Origin: Chitinophagaceae bacterium | GTDB taxonomy: Bacteria; Bacteroidota; Bacteroidia; Chitinophagales; Chitinophagaceae | Assembly (NCBI GenBank): GCA_020848815.1 | Contig: JADLHL010000017.1 | Coordinates: 1-55,129, forward strand | DNA length: 55,129 nt | Reading direction: 5' to 3' | Shown: positions 45,620 to 52,642 of the stretch, piece by piece | Position numbering within the stretch: position 1 is the stretch's first letter | How the letters are laid out: each line of letters begins with the position of its first letter | Made by a program: the position numbers and the translations under genes | Notes under the pieces: model-generated | Seen by the model: the letters and a program-made list of their open reading frames with translations, nothing else | What the model was told of the DNA's origin: nothing | The model's database searches: none

Positions 45620-45817
45620 TTACTTGAGACCCAACAGACGCTTTACGAAATGTGTGTTGGCCGGAGCTACTACACCTTTCTTGGCGAGGTTACGCTTACG
45701 CTTGGTTGATTTTTTGGTGAGGATGTGCCTCTTAAAGCTCTTTTGAAATGTGATTTCACCTGTGCCTGTCAATTTGAAACGTTTTTTGGCACTTGAGTTG
45801 GTTTTAACCTTTGGCAT
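45620..45817 (-). CDS. rpmI: Ribosomal protein bL35
   Basis: The 65-residue basic protein [20 protein letters not shown], with [18 protein letters not shown], is typical bL35. It is first in a two-gene operon with rplT and has its own promoter and a structured leader of about 100 bases. In many bacteria it directly follows infC; here an opposite-strand gene lies between. Confidence 0.97.
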   Translation of the reverse strand: MPKVKTNSSAKKRFKLTGTGEITFQKSFKRHILTKKSTKRKRNLAKKGVVAPANTHFVKRLLGLK

Positions 45818-45901
45818 GGTTACATAAACTTTTGCTGTTACACCCTACTGGCGGATCCGGACCTCCCGTCTCTCTTATGGAGCCATTTGGGCAATGCTTC
45901 A

Positions 45902-45917
45902 ATTGGTTTTCACCAAT
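45902..45917 (-). promoter_or_regulatory. Hairpin in the rpmI-rplT leader
   Basis: ATTGGT pairs perfectly with ACCAAT around a GAAA tetraloop on the minus strand. It begins 7 bases after the -7 box, so it is at the 5' end of the mRNA. A bL20-responsive leader is a reasonable guess, but no known leader motif was matched. Confidence 0.5.
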
Positions 45918-45923
45918 CGGGCC

Positions 45924-45932
45924 GCAAAAGTA
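45924..45932 (-). promoter_or_regulatory. rpmI-rplT promoter, -7 box
   Basis: TACTTTTGC on the minus strand is an exact -7 match, the same nine bases as for rpmE and mnmA. The start codon is 107 bases downstream. Confidence 0.6.
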
Positions 45933-46098
45933 GGCGCTTTTATCTTAAAAAATGCATCTCTATCAAATTGAGTTGCCAAAAATGTATCAAATAAGGGTTC
46001 GATATTCCAATATGCCTTTTGTATATCCTGATAAAAGGCGCAATCATGGGCTTGCATCTGCCAATTCCAATTTGTAGCTTAGGAGAAAACATTGCCAT

Positions 46099-46494
46099 AT
46101 GATTCATTTCAATGAACTGAAACACGGAAACCATGTAATGGTACGCAACGAAGATACATGGATGGAGGGCGTTGTTCACCATATTAACCCCGATGATGGT
46201 GGGCAGGTAGAAGTAACCACCGGTGTGCAAACCAACTGGTACAGCATTCCGGAAATTGAAAGCATCCCCCTGTCGGAACAGCAGTTGCTGCGCTTTGGCT
46301 TCGAAAAAGAAGTGATGGAAAGCGGCAACATGAAATTCAAACACGGCGCATTCAGGGTACTGGCCGGGCCTACCAAATTGTTTACCGATTTTTTGATGTG
46401 GTACCGGGAAGAAAAAAGCCATATCACCTACCCCATGACGGTGCATCAGTTTCAAAACCGCTACGAGGCCATGGTAAAAATTCCGCTGGAATAA
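46099..46494 (+). CDS. Uncharacterised protein inside the infC-rpmI interval
   Basis: I do not recognise a family. The 131-residue protein starts MIHFNELKHGNHVMVRNEDTW, has a short SH3-like beta segment (HVMVRNEDTWMEGVVHHINPDDG), and then EIESIPLSEQQLLRFGF, a phrase common in small cytoplasmic Bacteroidota proteins of unknown role. No signal or membrane segment is visible. AGGAG at 46081-46085, 13 bases before the ATG, is a Shine-Dalgarno sequence, unusual in this phylum. It is oriented against its ribosomal neighbours. An infC-side terminator follows within six bases. Confidence 0.75.
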   Translation: MIHFNELKHGNHVMVRNEDTWMEGVVHHINPDDGGQVEVTTGVQTNWYSIPEIESIPLSEQQLLRFGFEKEVMESGNMKFKHGAFRVLAGPTKLFTDFLMWYREEKSHITYPMTVHQFQNRYEAMVKIPLE

Positions 46495-46499
46495 AACCA

Positions 46500-46534
46500 C
46501 AAAAGCCCCTGCATAGTGTATGCAGGGGCTTTTG
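46500..46534. terminator. Bidirectional terminator between the unknown gene and infC
   Basis: A perfect 16-bp stem (46500-46515 with 46519-46534) with a 3-base GTG loop. T runs at both edges allow use by both convergent genes. It is the longest perfect hairpin found in the window. Confidence 0.92.
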
Positions 46535-46548
46535 AATTATGTAGCGAA

Positions 46549-47121
46549 TTATGCTTTTTTCTTGGTGCCTTTTGGCGCAAACATGGCAATCATGCGTTTG
46601 CCTTCCATTTTGGGCATGCCTTCCAATGCGCCTACTTCAGCCAGTCTTTCTGCAAATTTCAGCAGCAACACCTGACCTCTGTCCTGAAACATAATGGCAC
46701 GACCGCGAAACTGCACATAGCATTTCACTTTGTTGCCATCTTTCAAAAACTTTTCGGCGTGTTTGGATTTAAAGTCAAAGTCATGATCGTCAGTACCAGG
46801 CGTAAAACGAATTTCTTTCACTTCGCTTTGCTTGGAATTGGCTTTCATTTCCTTTTCCTTCTTCTTCTTCTCGTACAAGAATTTCTTGTAGTCAATCACC
46901 TTAACTACGGGAGGATCTGCGTTAGGAGAAATTTCTACGAGGTCCAATTCTTGTGCTTGAGCAATCTTCAGCGCATCCTGTGTGGTGTACACACCGGGCG
47001 TAACGTTGTCGCCAACGAGGCGAACCTGAGCAACCCGGATTCTATCGTTGATACGATGCTCAGGCTCCGGCTGCCTGAAACGAGGATTAAAACCGCGTCT
47101 GTCTTTTGGGGGAAATGCCAT
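46549..47121 (-). CDS. infC: Translation initiation factor IF-3
   Basis: IF-3 binds the small ribosomal subunit and checks start-codon choice. The 190-residue protein has an N-terminal domain with EHRINDRIRVAQVRLVGDN, a lysine-rich linker (YEKKKKEKEMKANSK) and a C-terminal domain with FRGRAIMFQDRGQVLL. A 20-residue basic leader precedes the usual N-terminus. The start codon is ATG here, not the rare AUU used for autoregulation in E. coli. It follows thrS by 81 bases on the same strand with no clear terminator, so the two are probably co-transcribed. Confidence 0.97.
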   Translation of the reverse strand: MAFPPKDRRGFNPRFRQPEPEHRINDRIRVAQVRLVGDNVTPGVYTTQDALKIAQAQELDLVEISPNADPPVVKVIDYKKFLYEKKKKEKEMKANSKQSEVKEIRFTPGTDDHDFDFKSKHAEKFLKDGNKVKCYVQFRGRAIMFQDRGQVLLLKFAERLAEVGALEGMPKMEGKRMIAMFAPKGTKKKA

Positions 47122-47202
47122 TAAACTGTTTTAATTTAATAATGCGGATGATTTGGTGTAAACCGCAGGTCAAAATAACAGATTGTTTTTCAAACCTGTT
47201 GA

Positions 47203-49134
47203 TTAATCACGGTTTTCCGCCTCTGCCGAGAGCAAATTAATGATTTCTTCCACAGATTTCATGCCTAGGTCACCTTGTCCTTGCCTGCGAACGGAAACGG
47301 ATTGTTCATTCATTTCTTTTTCGCCTACTACAAACATGTACGGTACTTTCAGCAATTCTGCTTCCCGAATTTTCTTGCCAATTTTTTCGTTGCGGTCGTC
47401 GGTGCTGGCACGGATGCCGGCTTTTTTGAGCTTGGCAGTTACCTCTTGGGCAAAGGGCAAAAACTTGTCGCTGATGGGCAACACTTTTACCTGATGCGGT
47501 GCCAACCACAGCGGAAATTTACCAGCGTAGTGCTCCAGCAAGAAACCAATGAAACGTTCATGTGTACCCAGTGGTGCACGGTGAATAATCAACGGCACTT
47601 CTGCCTCGTTGTTGGCATTGGTGTAGCTCAGCTTAAACTTCAGACCGCTGTTGAAATCTACCTGGTTAGTGGCCAGCGTAAATTCACGACCGATGGCACT
47701 CCATATCTGCACGTCAATCTTGGGACCGTAGAAAGCAGCTTCGTCCTGTACTTCTACAAATGGTGTTCCGGTTTCAATCAACACCTGGCGCACCATAGCT
47801 TCGGTTTCCTGCCACAGTTGTGGTTCATTTACATACTTCTGACCCAGTTTTTCGGGTGAGTGCAAGCTCAAACGCATCACGTATTTATCTACTCCAAAAA
47901 TTTTGAAGTACTTCAAATACATATCGTTTACTGCCTTAAACTCTTGAAAGAACTGGTCTTTGGTGCAATAAATATGCGCATCGTTCATGTGCAGGCAGCG
48001 TACACGCATCAAACCAAACAACTCGCCACTTTGCTCGTAGCGGTAGCAGGTGCCGTACTCGGCAAGGCGGTATGGCAGGTCGCGGTAGCTCTTAGGCTCT
48101 GCCGCATATATTTTGTGGTGATGCGGACAGTTCATCGCTTTCAGATAGTAGCGTTCACCATCCATTTCCATGGGTGGAAACATACTGTCGGCGTAATAAG
48201 GCAAGTGACCGCTGGTGAGGTACATACTTTCTTTGGCAATGTGTGGCGTAACCACCCGATGGTATCCGGCAGCTTCTTCCGTTTCCTTGGCCAGCTTTTC
48301 CAACTCTTCAATAATGATAGTACCGTTGGGCATCCACAAAGGCAGGCCCGGTCCTACGTCATCATCAAAGCAGAAGATGCTGAGGTCTTTGCCCAGTTTG
48401 CGGTGGTCACGTTTCTTGGCCTCTTCGAGCATGGCAATGTAATCGTCGAGCTCTTTTTGGCTGGGGAAAGTAACGCCGTACACACGGGTCAGCATTTTAT
48501 TGTTCTCATTACCTTTCCAATAGGCACCGGCAATATTGGTGAGCTTAATGGCTTTGATAAAACCAGTATGCGGAATATGCGGCCCACGGCACAGGTCGGT
48601 AAAATTGCCTTGGGTATAGAAGGTGATGCTGCCATCTTCCAACCCTTGCAGCAGGTCGAGTTTGTACTCGTCGCCTTTTTCTGTGAAATAGGCCACGGCT
48701 TCATCCTTCGAAATTTCTTTGCGATTGAACTGCAGGTTTTGCTTGGCCAGTTCTTTCATTTTGGCTTCCAGCTTACCCAGGTCTTCTTCCGTGAGTTTAT
48801 GGCCACCAAGGTCGATGTCGTAGTAAAAACCATTTTCTACCGGAGGGCCAACCCAAAATTTTACGCCGGGGAAAAGGCTCTCCACCGCTTCGGCCATGAG
48901 GTGTGCTGAAGAATGCCAAAACGTGCTCTTGCCATCTTTATCATCCCATTTCAAAAACTGAATGCTGGCATCTGCTTCAATAGGACGGGTCAGGTCTCTT
49001 ACTTCGCCATTTACTTTTGCAGCAAGAATATTTCTGGCCAATCCTTCGGAGATGGATTTTGCGATATCCAGACTGGAAACACCAGCGTCGTACTGACGAA
49101 CGGCTCCATCCGGAAAAGTGATTTGAATGCTCAT
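47203..49134 (-). CDS. thrS: Threonyl-tRNA synthetase
   Basis: ThrRS charges tRNA-Thr using ATP. The 643-residue protein has a TGS domain (1-65), an editing domain opening with HSSAHLMAEAVESLFPG, and the class II catalytic core with the zinc/active-site segment AMNCPHHHKIY, FGLMRVRCLHMNDAH and APLGTHERFIGF. A C-terminal anticodon-binding domain (PHQVKVLPISDKFLPFA) completes it. The ATG at 49134 is chosen because the -7 box (49164-49172) lies before it and MSIQITFPDGAVRQY is the expected TGS start; an ATG at 49176 lies upstream of the promoter. Confidence 0.97.
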   Translation of the reverse strand: MSIQITFPDGAVRQYDAGVSSLDIAKSISEGLARNILAAKVNGEVRDLTRPIEADASIQFLKWDDKDGKSTFWHSSAHLMAEAVESLFPGVKFWVGPPVENGFYYDIDLGGHKLTEEDLGKLEAKMKELAKQNLQFNRKEISKDEAVAYFTEKGDEYKLDLLQGLEDGSITFYTQGNFTDLCRGPHIPHTGFIKAIKLTNIAGAYWKGNENNKMLTRVYGVTFPSQKELDDYIAMLEEAKKRDHRKLGKDLSIFCFDDDVGPGLPLWMPNGTIIIEELEKLAKETEEAAGYHRVVTPHIAKESMYLTSGHLPYYADSMFPPMEMDGERYYLKAMNCPHHHKIYAAEPKSYRDLPYRLAEYGTCYRYEQSGELFGLMRVRCLHMNDAHIYCTKDQFFQEFKAVNDMYLKYFKIFGVDKYVMRLSLHSPEKLGQKYVNEPQLWQETEAMVRQVLIETGTPFVEVQDEAAFYGPKIDVQIWSAIGREFTLATNQVDFNSGLKFKLSYTNANNEAEVPLIIHRAPLGTHERFIGFLLEHYAGKFPLWLAPHQVKVLPISDKFLPFAQEVTAKLKKAGIRASTDDRNEKIGKKIREAELLKVPYMFVVGEKEMNEQSVSVRRQGQGDLGMKSVEEIINLLSAEAENRD

Positions 49135-49163
49135 GTTTGTTTGAATCCCAATATGAAAGGGCG

Positions 49164-49172
49164 GCAAAATTA
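49164..49172 (-). promoter_or_regulatory. thrS promoter, -7 box
   Basis: TAATTTTGC on the minus strand is an exact -7 match, 29 bases before the start. No clear -33 box. No T-box is expected in this phylum and none is seen in the short leader. Confidence 0.6.
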
Positions 49173-49262
49173 ACAAACAATTACTTTCGGTCGGGCAGTG
49201 AATAAGGGTGTTGGCTTAATTTTATTTTTTAATTGATTTTACACCTGACCCAAGTGCTTACC

Positions 49263-50483
49263 ATGGTGCGTATCCTTTCTTTTTTGCTGGCAGTTTCTAC
49301 CTTTTTGCAAATACAGGCGCAAGAATTAAACGGCATTTGGAGGGGTTCATTTTACAACAAGTATGAGTATTTGATTTACCGCGAAGCGGCTATTTACCGC
49401 TACGAAGTGCAGCTGTATAATATTGGCAAAGGAGTAAAAGGAGTTACCTATTCTTATCAGGACACCCGCTTTTATGGCAAAGCTTCTATGATTGGTGTGT
49501 GGTCGGGCCCGTCGTCCAACCTTACCATCAAAGAAAACAGCATGGAGGATTTGAAGATTGCCGGTGGCGGAGATGGCTGTCTCATGACATGCTATCTCAC
49601 TTACAGAAAAGAAGGAAACCGTGAATTTCTGGAAGGCACGTATACCAGCGTAAATATGAAAAACGATACCATACCCTGCGGAAGTGGTGTGGTACGGTTA
49701 GAAAAAGTAACGACCAGCGATTTTGAAGAAGAAGATTTTATCAAGAATCCACCCACTGCTAAAACAGGTGGTAAGCCACAAGTGAAACCCGGGCAGGGAG
49801 AATTTTTAATAAAAAAACCGGCTCCAAAAACAACTACCCCGCCTAAAACAGGCACCACCGCTACAGTTAAAAAGCCTGCAACACCTCCTGCCAAAAGTCC
49901 TGTGAAAAAACCAGTAACGCCGGCACCCTTCACTGCAAAGAAAACAACCACCACTCCTCCCAAAACCACCACTACCAAACCTGCAACGCCACAGCCCAAA
50001 CCCGGCACAGTGGTGAGTAAGCCTGCCCCAACTCCTACCCCTGTGCCCACGCCAAAACCACAACCTGCGGCTACTAATACTGAACCTAAGAAAATAGCGG
50101 TAAAACCACCCACTCCTGCCGTTTTAAAAAACCGCACCAACGAACTGGTGGAAACCATTTCTACCAGTGCCAAAGTGTTGGAAATTAGTTTTTACGATAA
50201 TGGCGAAATTGATGGCGATACCATTAGTGTGTACAACAATAATCGGTTGCTCGTGTCACGAAAAGGATTGAGTACCGAACCTATTACGGTACGTGTTCAA
50301 CTCAACGAAGAAGACCCCGATCAGGAAGTAATAATGGTGGCAGAAAACCTCGGTAGCATTCCGCCAAATACTGCACTCATGATTGTACAAGCCGGCTCGC
50401 AACGCTTCACCGTTCGCCTGTCGAGCACCGAACAAAAAAACGCTTTGGTTCGCTTTCGGTACGACCCCAATGCATTGAAATGA
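49263..50483 (+). CDS. Exported protein with a Pro/Lys/Thr-rich linker
   Basis: A 406-residue protein with a signal peptide ending near LQIQAQ. Part one (about 20-140) begins ELNGIWRGSFYNKYEYL and looks like a small beta-barrel. The middle (about 165-285) is low-complexity, rich in Pro, Lys and Thr, with K-P and T-T-P runs. The last part (about 290-406) has the beta-type segment EISFYDNGEIDGDTISVYNN, a domain I have seen in other secreted Bacteroidota proteins but cannot name. The linker suggests a stalk or cell-wall spacer. Function unknown. It sits 26 bases before the DUF58 gene and may be co-transcribed. Confidence 0.72.
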   Translation: MVRILSFLLAVSTFLQIQAQELNGIWRGSFYNKYEYLIYREAAIYRYEVQLYNIGKGVKGVTYSYQDTRFYGKASMIGVWSGPSSNLTIKENSMEDLKIAGGGDGCLMTCYLTYRKEGNREFLEGTYTSVNMKNDTIPCGSGVVRLEKVTTSDFEEEDFIKNPPTAKTGGKPQVKPGQGEFLIKKPAPKTTTPPKTGTTATVKKPATPPAKSPVKKPVTPAPFTAKKTTTTPPKTTTTKPATPQPKPGTVVSKPAPTPTPVPTPKPQPAATNTEPKKIAVKPPTPAVLKNRTNELVETISTSAKVLEISFYDNGEIDGDTISVYNNNRLLVSRKGLSTEPITVRVQLNEEDPDQEVIMVAENLGSIPPNTALMIVQAGSQRFTVRLSSTEQKNALVRFRYDPNALK

Positions 50484-50509
50484 TTACATTGCTGCAGTAA
50501 TACCTGCTA

Positions 50510-51850
50510 GTGAAAAAGACTCCGTTTTATTTACAACTTTATTTCGGCAATCGCTTCTATTTACTGGGGCTTAGCATTGTTGTTTGTTTTGTTTTACTAT
50601 GGCTCACTCATTTGCCATTGTACATTGGGCAATGGTTTTTTTTAGCTGGTTTAGCATTAGTATTGCTTGATACCGCGTACATGTTTTTCCCCAAGCACAA
50701 GTTTACCTGTAGCCGTATCATCAGCAACCGTTTTAGCAACAGCGATCAAAACGCTGTAACCCTCATGCTGTGGCACTCTTACCCGCTTCCACTCAGGGTA
50801 GATTTGATTGAAGAGCTGCCAGAACAATTTCAGGAAAGAGGCAATAAAAAAACGCAGCATTATAGCCGCAACAAAAAGCATTCGCTGCAGTACCTGCTCA
50901 GACCTGTGCTGCGGGGCGATTATCATTTTGGACATACAGTATGCATGTTGTCATCGCCATTACGGTTGGTACAGCGCCGTAGGTTGGGCAGCCAGCCCAC
51001 AGTGGTAAAAGTGTATCCCTCCTTTTTACAACTAAGACAATACCAGCTTTTGGCACAAACCGTGCAAACCAAAGAACAAGGCGCCAAGCAAATGCGTAAA
51101 ATTGGCCATAGCCTTGAGTTTGATCACATTAAAGAATATGTAAGCGGTGATGATATCAGAGCAATGAACTGGAAAGCAACTGCCCGACAAGCCAGTTTGA
51201 TGATCAACAGTTTTGTAGACGAACGAAGCCAACAGGTGTACTGTGTAATAGATAAAGGCCGCCTGATGAAAATGCCTTTTGATGGTTTGTCACTGATGGA
51301 TTATGCCATCAACAGTAGTTTGGTGCTGAGCAATGTGGCTCTTACCCGGCAAGACCGTGCAGGCCTCATCACCTTCTCTCACAAGGGTGGCGAATTTGTG
51401 GTGGCCGACCGCAAAGCCGGACAGCTCAAATTATTGCAGGAAGCTTTGTACAGAATCAATACAGAGTTTTACGAAAGCGATTATGAAAAACTGTATTTAC
51501 AAGTAAGAAGCCGCATTAAACAAAGAAGTCTGCTCATTTTATTTACCAATTTCGAGTCTACCTCGGGAATGCGGCGCCAACTGCCTTACCTGCGGCAAAT
51601 GGCCCGCCACCATTTACTATTGGTGGTATTTTTTGAAAATACTGAGCTGGCAGCGCTGGCCCACAACCCGGCCAACACGTTGGAAGAAGTGTACAACCAT
51701 ACCATTGCCGGCAAGTTTGTGTTCGAGAAAAAAATGATGGTGAAAGAACTGATGCATCATGGCATAATGGCGCTACTTACACCACCGGAGCAGCTTACTG
51801 TGCAAACTGTAAACAAATATGTGGAGCTTAAAACAAGGCAAGCCATTTAA
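50510..51850 (+). CDS. DUF58 domain membrane protein
   Basis: A 446-residue protein with two N-terminal membrane helices (about 15-60) and a DUF58 region. The family motif is seen as YVSGDDIRAMNWKATARQ (the usual pattern is G-D-D-x-R-x-I/M-D/N-W-K). A von Willebrand A-like fold follows in the C-terminal half (CVIDKGRLMKMP near its start). DUF58 proteins often sit with MoxR ATPases, but none is in this window. The start is GTG 50510. Exact role unknown. Confidence 0.85.
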   Translation: MKKTPFYLQLYFGNRFYLLGLSIVVCFVLLWLTHLPLYIGQWFFLAGLALVLLDTAYMFFPKHKFTCSRIISNRFSNSDQNAVTLMLWHSYPLPLRVDLIEELPEQFQERGNKKTQHYSRNKKHSLQYLLRPVLRGDYHFGHTVCMLSSPLRLVQRRRLGSQPTVVKVYPSFLQLRQYQLLAQTVQTKEQGAKQMRKIGHSLEFDHIKEYVSGDDIRAMNWKATARQASLMINSFVDERSQQVYCVIDKGRLMKMPFDGLSLMDYAINSSLVLSNVALTRQDRAGLITFSHKGGEFVVADRKAGQLKLLQEALYRINTEFYESDYEKLYLQVRSRIKQRSLLILFTNFESTSGMRRQLPYLRQMARHHLLLVVFFENTELAALAHNPANTLEEVYNHTIAGKFVFEKKMMVKELMHHGIMALLTPPEQLTVQTVNKYVELKTRQAI

Positions 51851-51871
51851 AGACAGCTCTGGGTATTCCTG

Positions 51872-51880
51872 TACATTTGC
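51872..51880 (+). promoter_or_regulatory. truB -7 box, abutting the start codon
   Basis: TACATTTGC is an exact match to TAnnTTTG. Only five bases (GCCCC) lie between it and ATG 51886, as with the ABC-2 permease and tsaC. It excludes an alternative TTG start at 51877, which lies within the box. Confidence 0.6.
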
Positions 51881-51885
51881 GCCCC

Positions 51886-52608
51886 ATGAATGATTCCGTT
51901 TCTCCTTCTTTAATTACACAACAGCAGGTACTGGATGGCCAGGTTTTTGTGGTAGACAAACCTCTCGAATGGACATCGTTTGATGTGATTGGTAAACTCC
52001 GTAAAATTTTCAAGATTAAGAAAATTGGCCATGCCGGTACACTAGACCCACTGGCTACAGGTGTACTCATTGTTTGCACCGGAAAGTTTACCAAAAAGAT
52101 TAATGAGTACATGGGTATGGAAAAGGAATACACCGGAACCATTACCCTTGGTGCCAGTACTCCTACATATGATTTGGAAAGTACACCAAAACCTGTGGGT
52201 GATATCAGCCATATCAGTATTGAAACGGCACAAATTGCTGCCAATACATTTACCGGAGTGATTCAACAAATACCGCCTGCTCACTCAGCCATTAAAATAG
52301 ATGGCAAGCGGGTGTACGAACTTGCCCGGCAAGGAAAAGAAGTAAAACTGGAACCAAGAACAGTAACGGTTAATGTATTTGAGCTCACCAACTGGCAACC
52401 GCCCGTGCTTAGTTTTAGGGTGGTTTGTTCTACCGGAACTTATATCCGCAGCCTGGCCAATGATTTGGGTGCCGCCTTGGGTTGCGGTGGCTATCTGTCC
52501 TCCTTGTGCCGTACCCGTATTGGAGAGTTTGGCATCGACCAGGCACTACAGGTAACCGACATAGAAGCAAGGTTCGACAAAGACAGTATACAGCCTAAAG
52601 TGAAGTGA
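51886..52608 (+). CDS. truB: tRNA pseudouridine-55 synthase
   Basis: TruB converts U55 in the T-loop of most tRNAs to pseudouridine. The catalytic aspartate is D54 in GHAGTLDPLATGVL. KPLEWTSFDVIGKLR, the KEYTGTITLGASTPTYDLES segment, IPPAHSAIKIDGKRVYELAR and STGTYIRSLANDLG all match the family. The 240-residue protein has a short C-terminal end without an added PUA domain, normal for this phylum. The preceding gene ends 35 bases upstream. Confidence 0.96.
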   Translation: MNDSVSPSLITQQQVLDGQVFVVDKPLEWTSFDVIGKLRKIFKIKKIGHAGTLDPLATGVLIVCTGKFTKKINEYMGMEKEYTGTITLGASTPTYDLESTPKPVGDISHISIETAQIAANTFTGVIQQIPPAHSAIKIDGKRVYELARQGKEVKLEPRTVTVNVFELTNWQPPVLSFRVVCSTGTYIRSLANDLGAALGCGGYLSSLCRTRIGEFGIDQALQVTDIEARFDKDSIQPKVK

Positions 52609-52642
52609 CCTGCAATGAAGCAGCAGGTATACTTAGTGCCTG

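Noticed and set aside
45940..46500. Minus-strand frame of 186 residues between rpmI and infC
   Set aside because: It overlaps the better-supported plus-strand gene with its Shine-Dalgarno sequence and terminator, and it has a His/Phe/Met-rich, motif-free composition.
47860..48909. Plus-strand frame of 349 residues opposite thrS
   Set aside because: It is antisense to the conserved ThrRS core and shows no family signature.
49601..50173. Gly/Val-rich minus-strand frame opposite the Pro/Lys/Thr stalk
   Set aside because: Its composition is simply the complement of the CCA/ACC-type codons of the stalk on the other strand.
52609..52642. Short inverted repeat (ACCTGC with GCAGGT) between truB and tamL
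   Set aside because: The arms are six bases with no T run on either side, so it is too weak to call a terminator.
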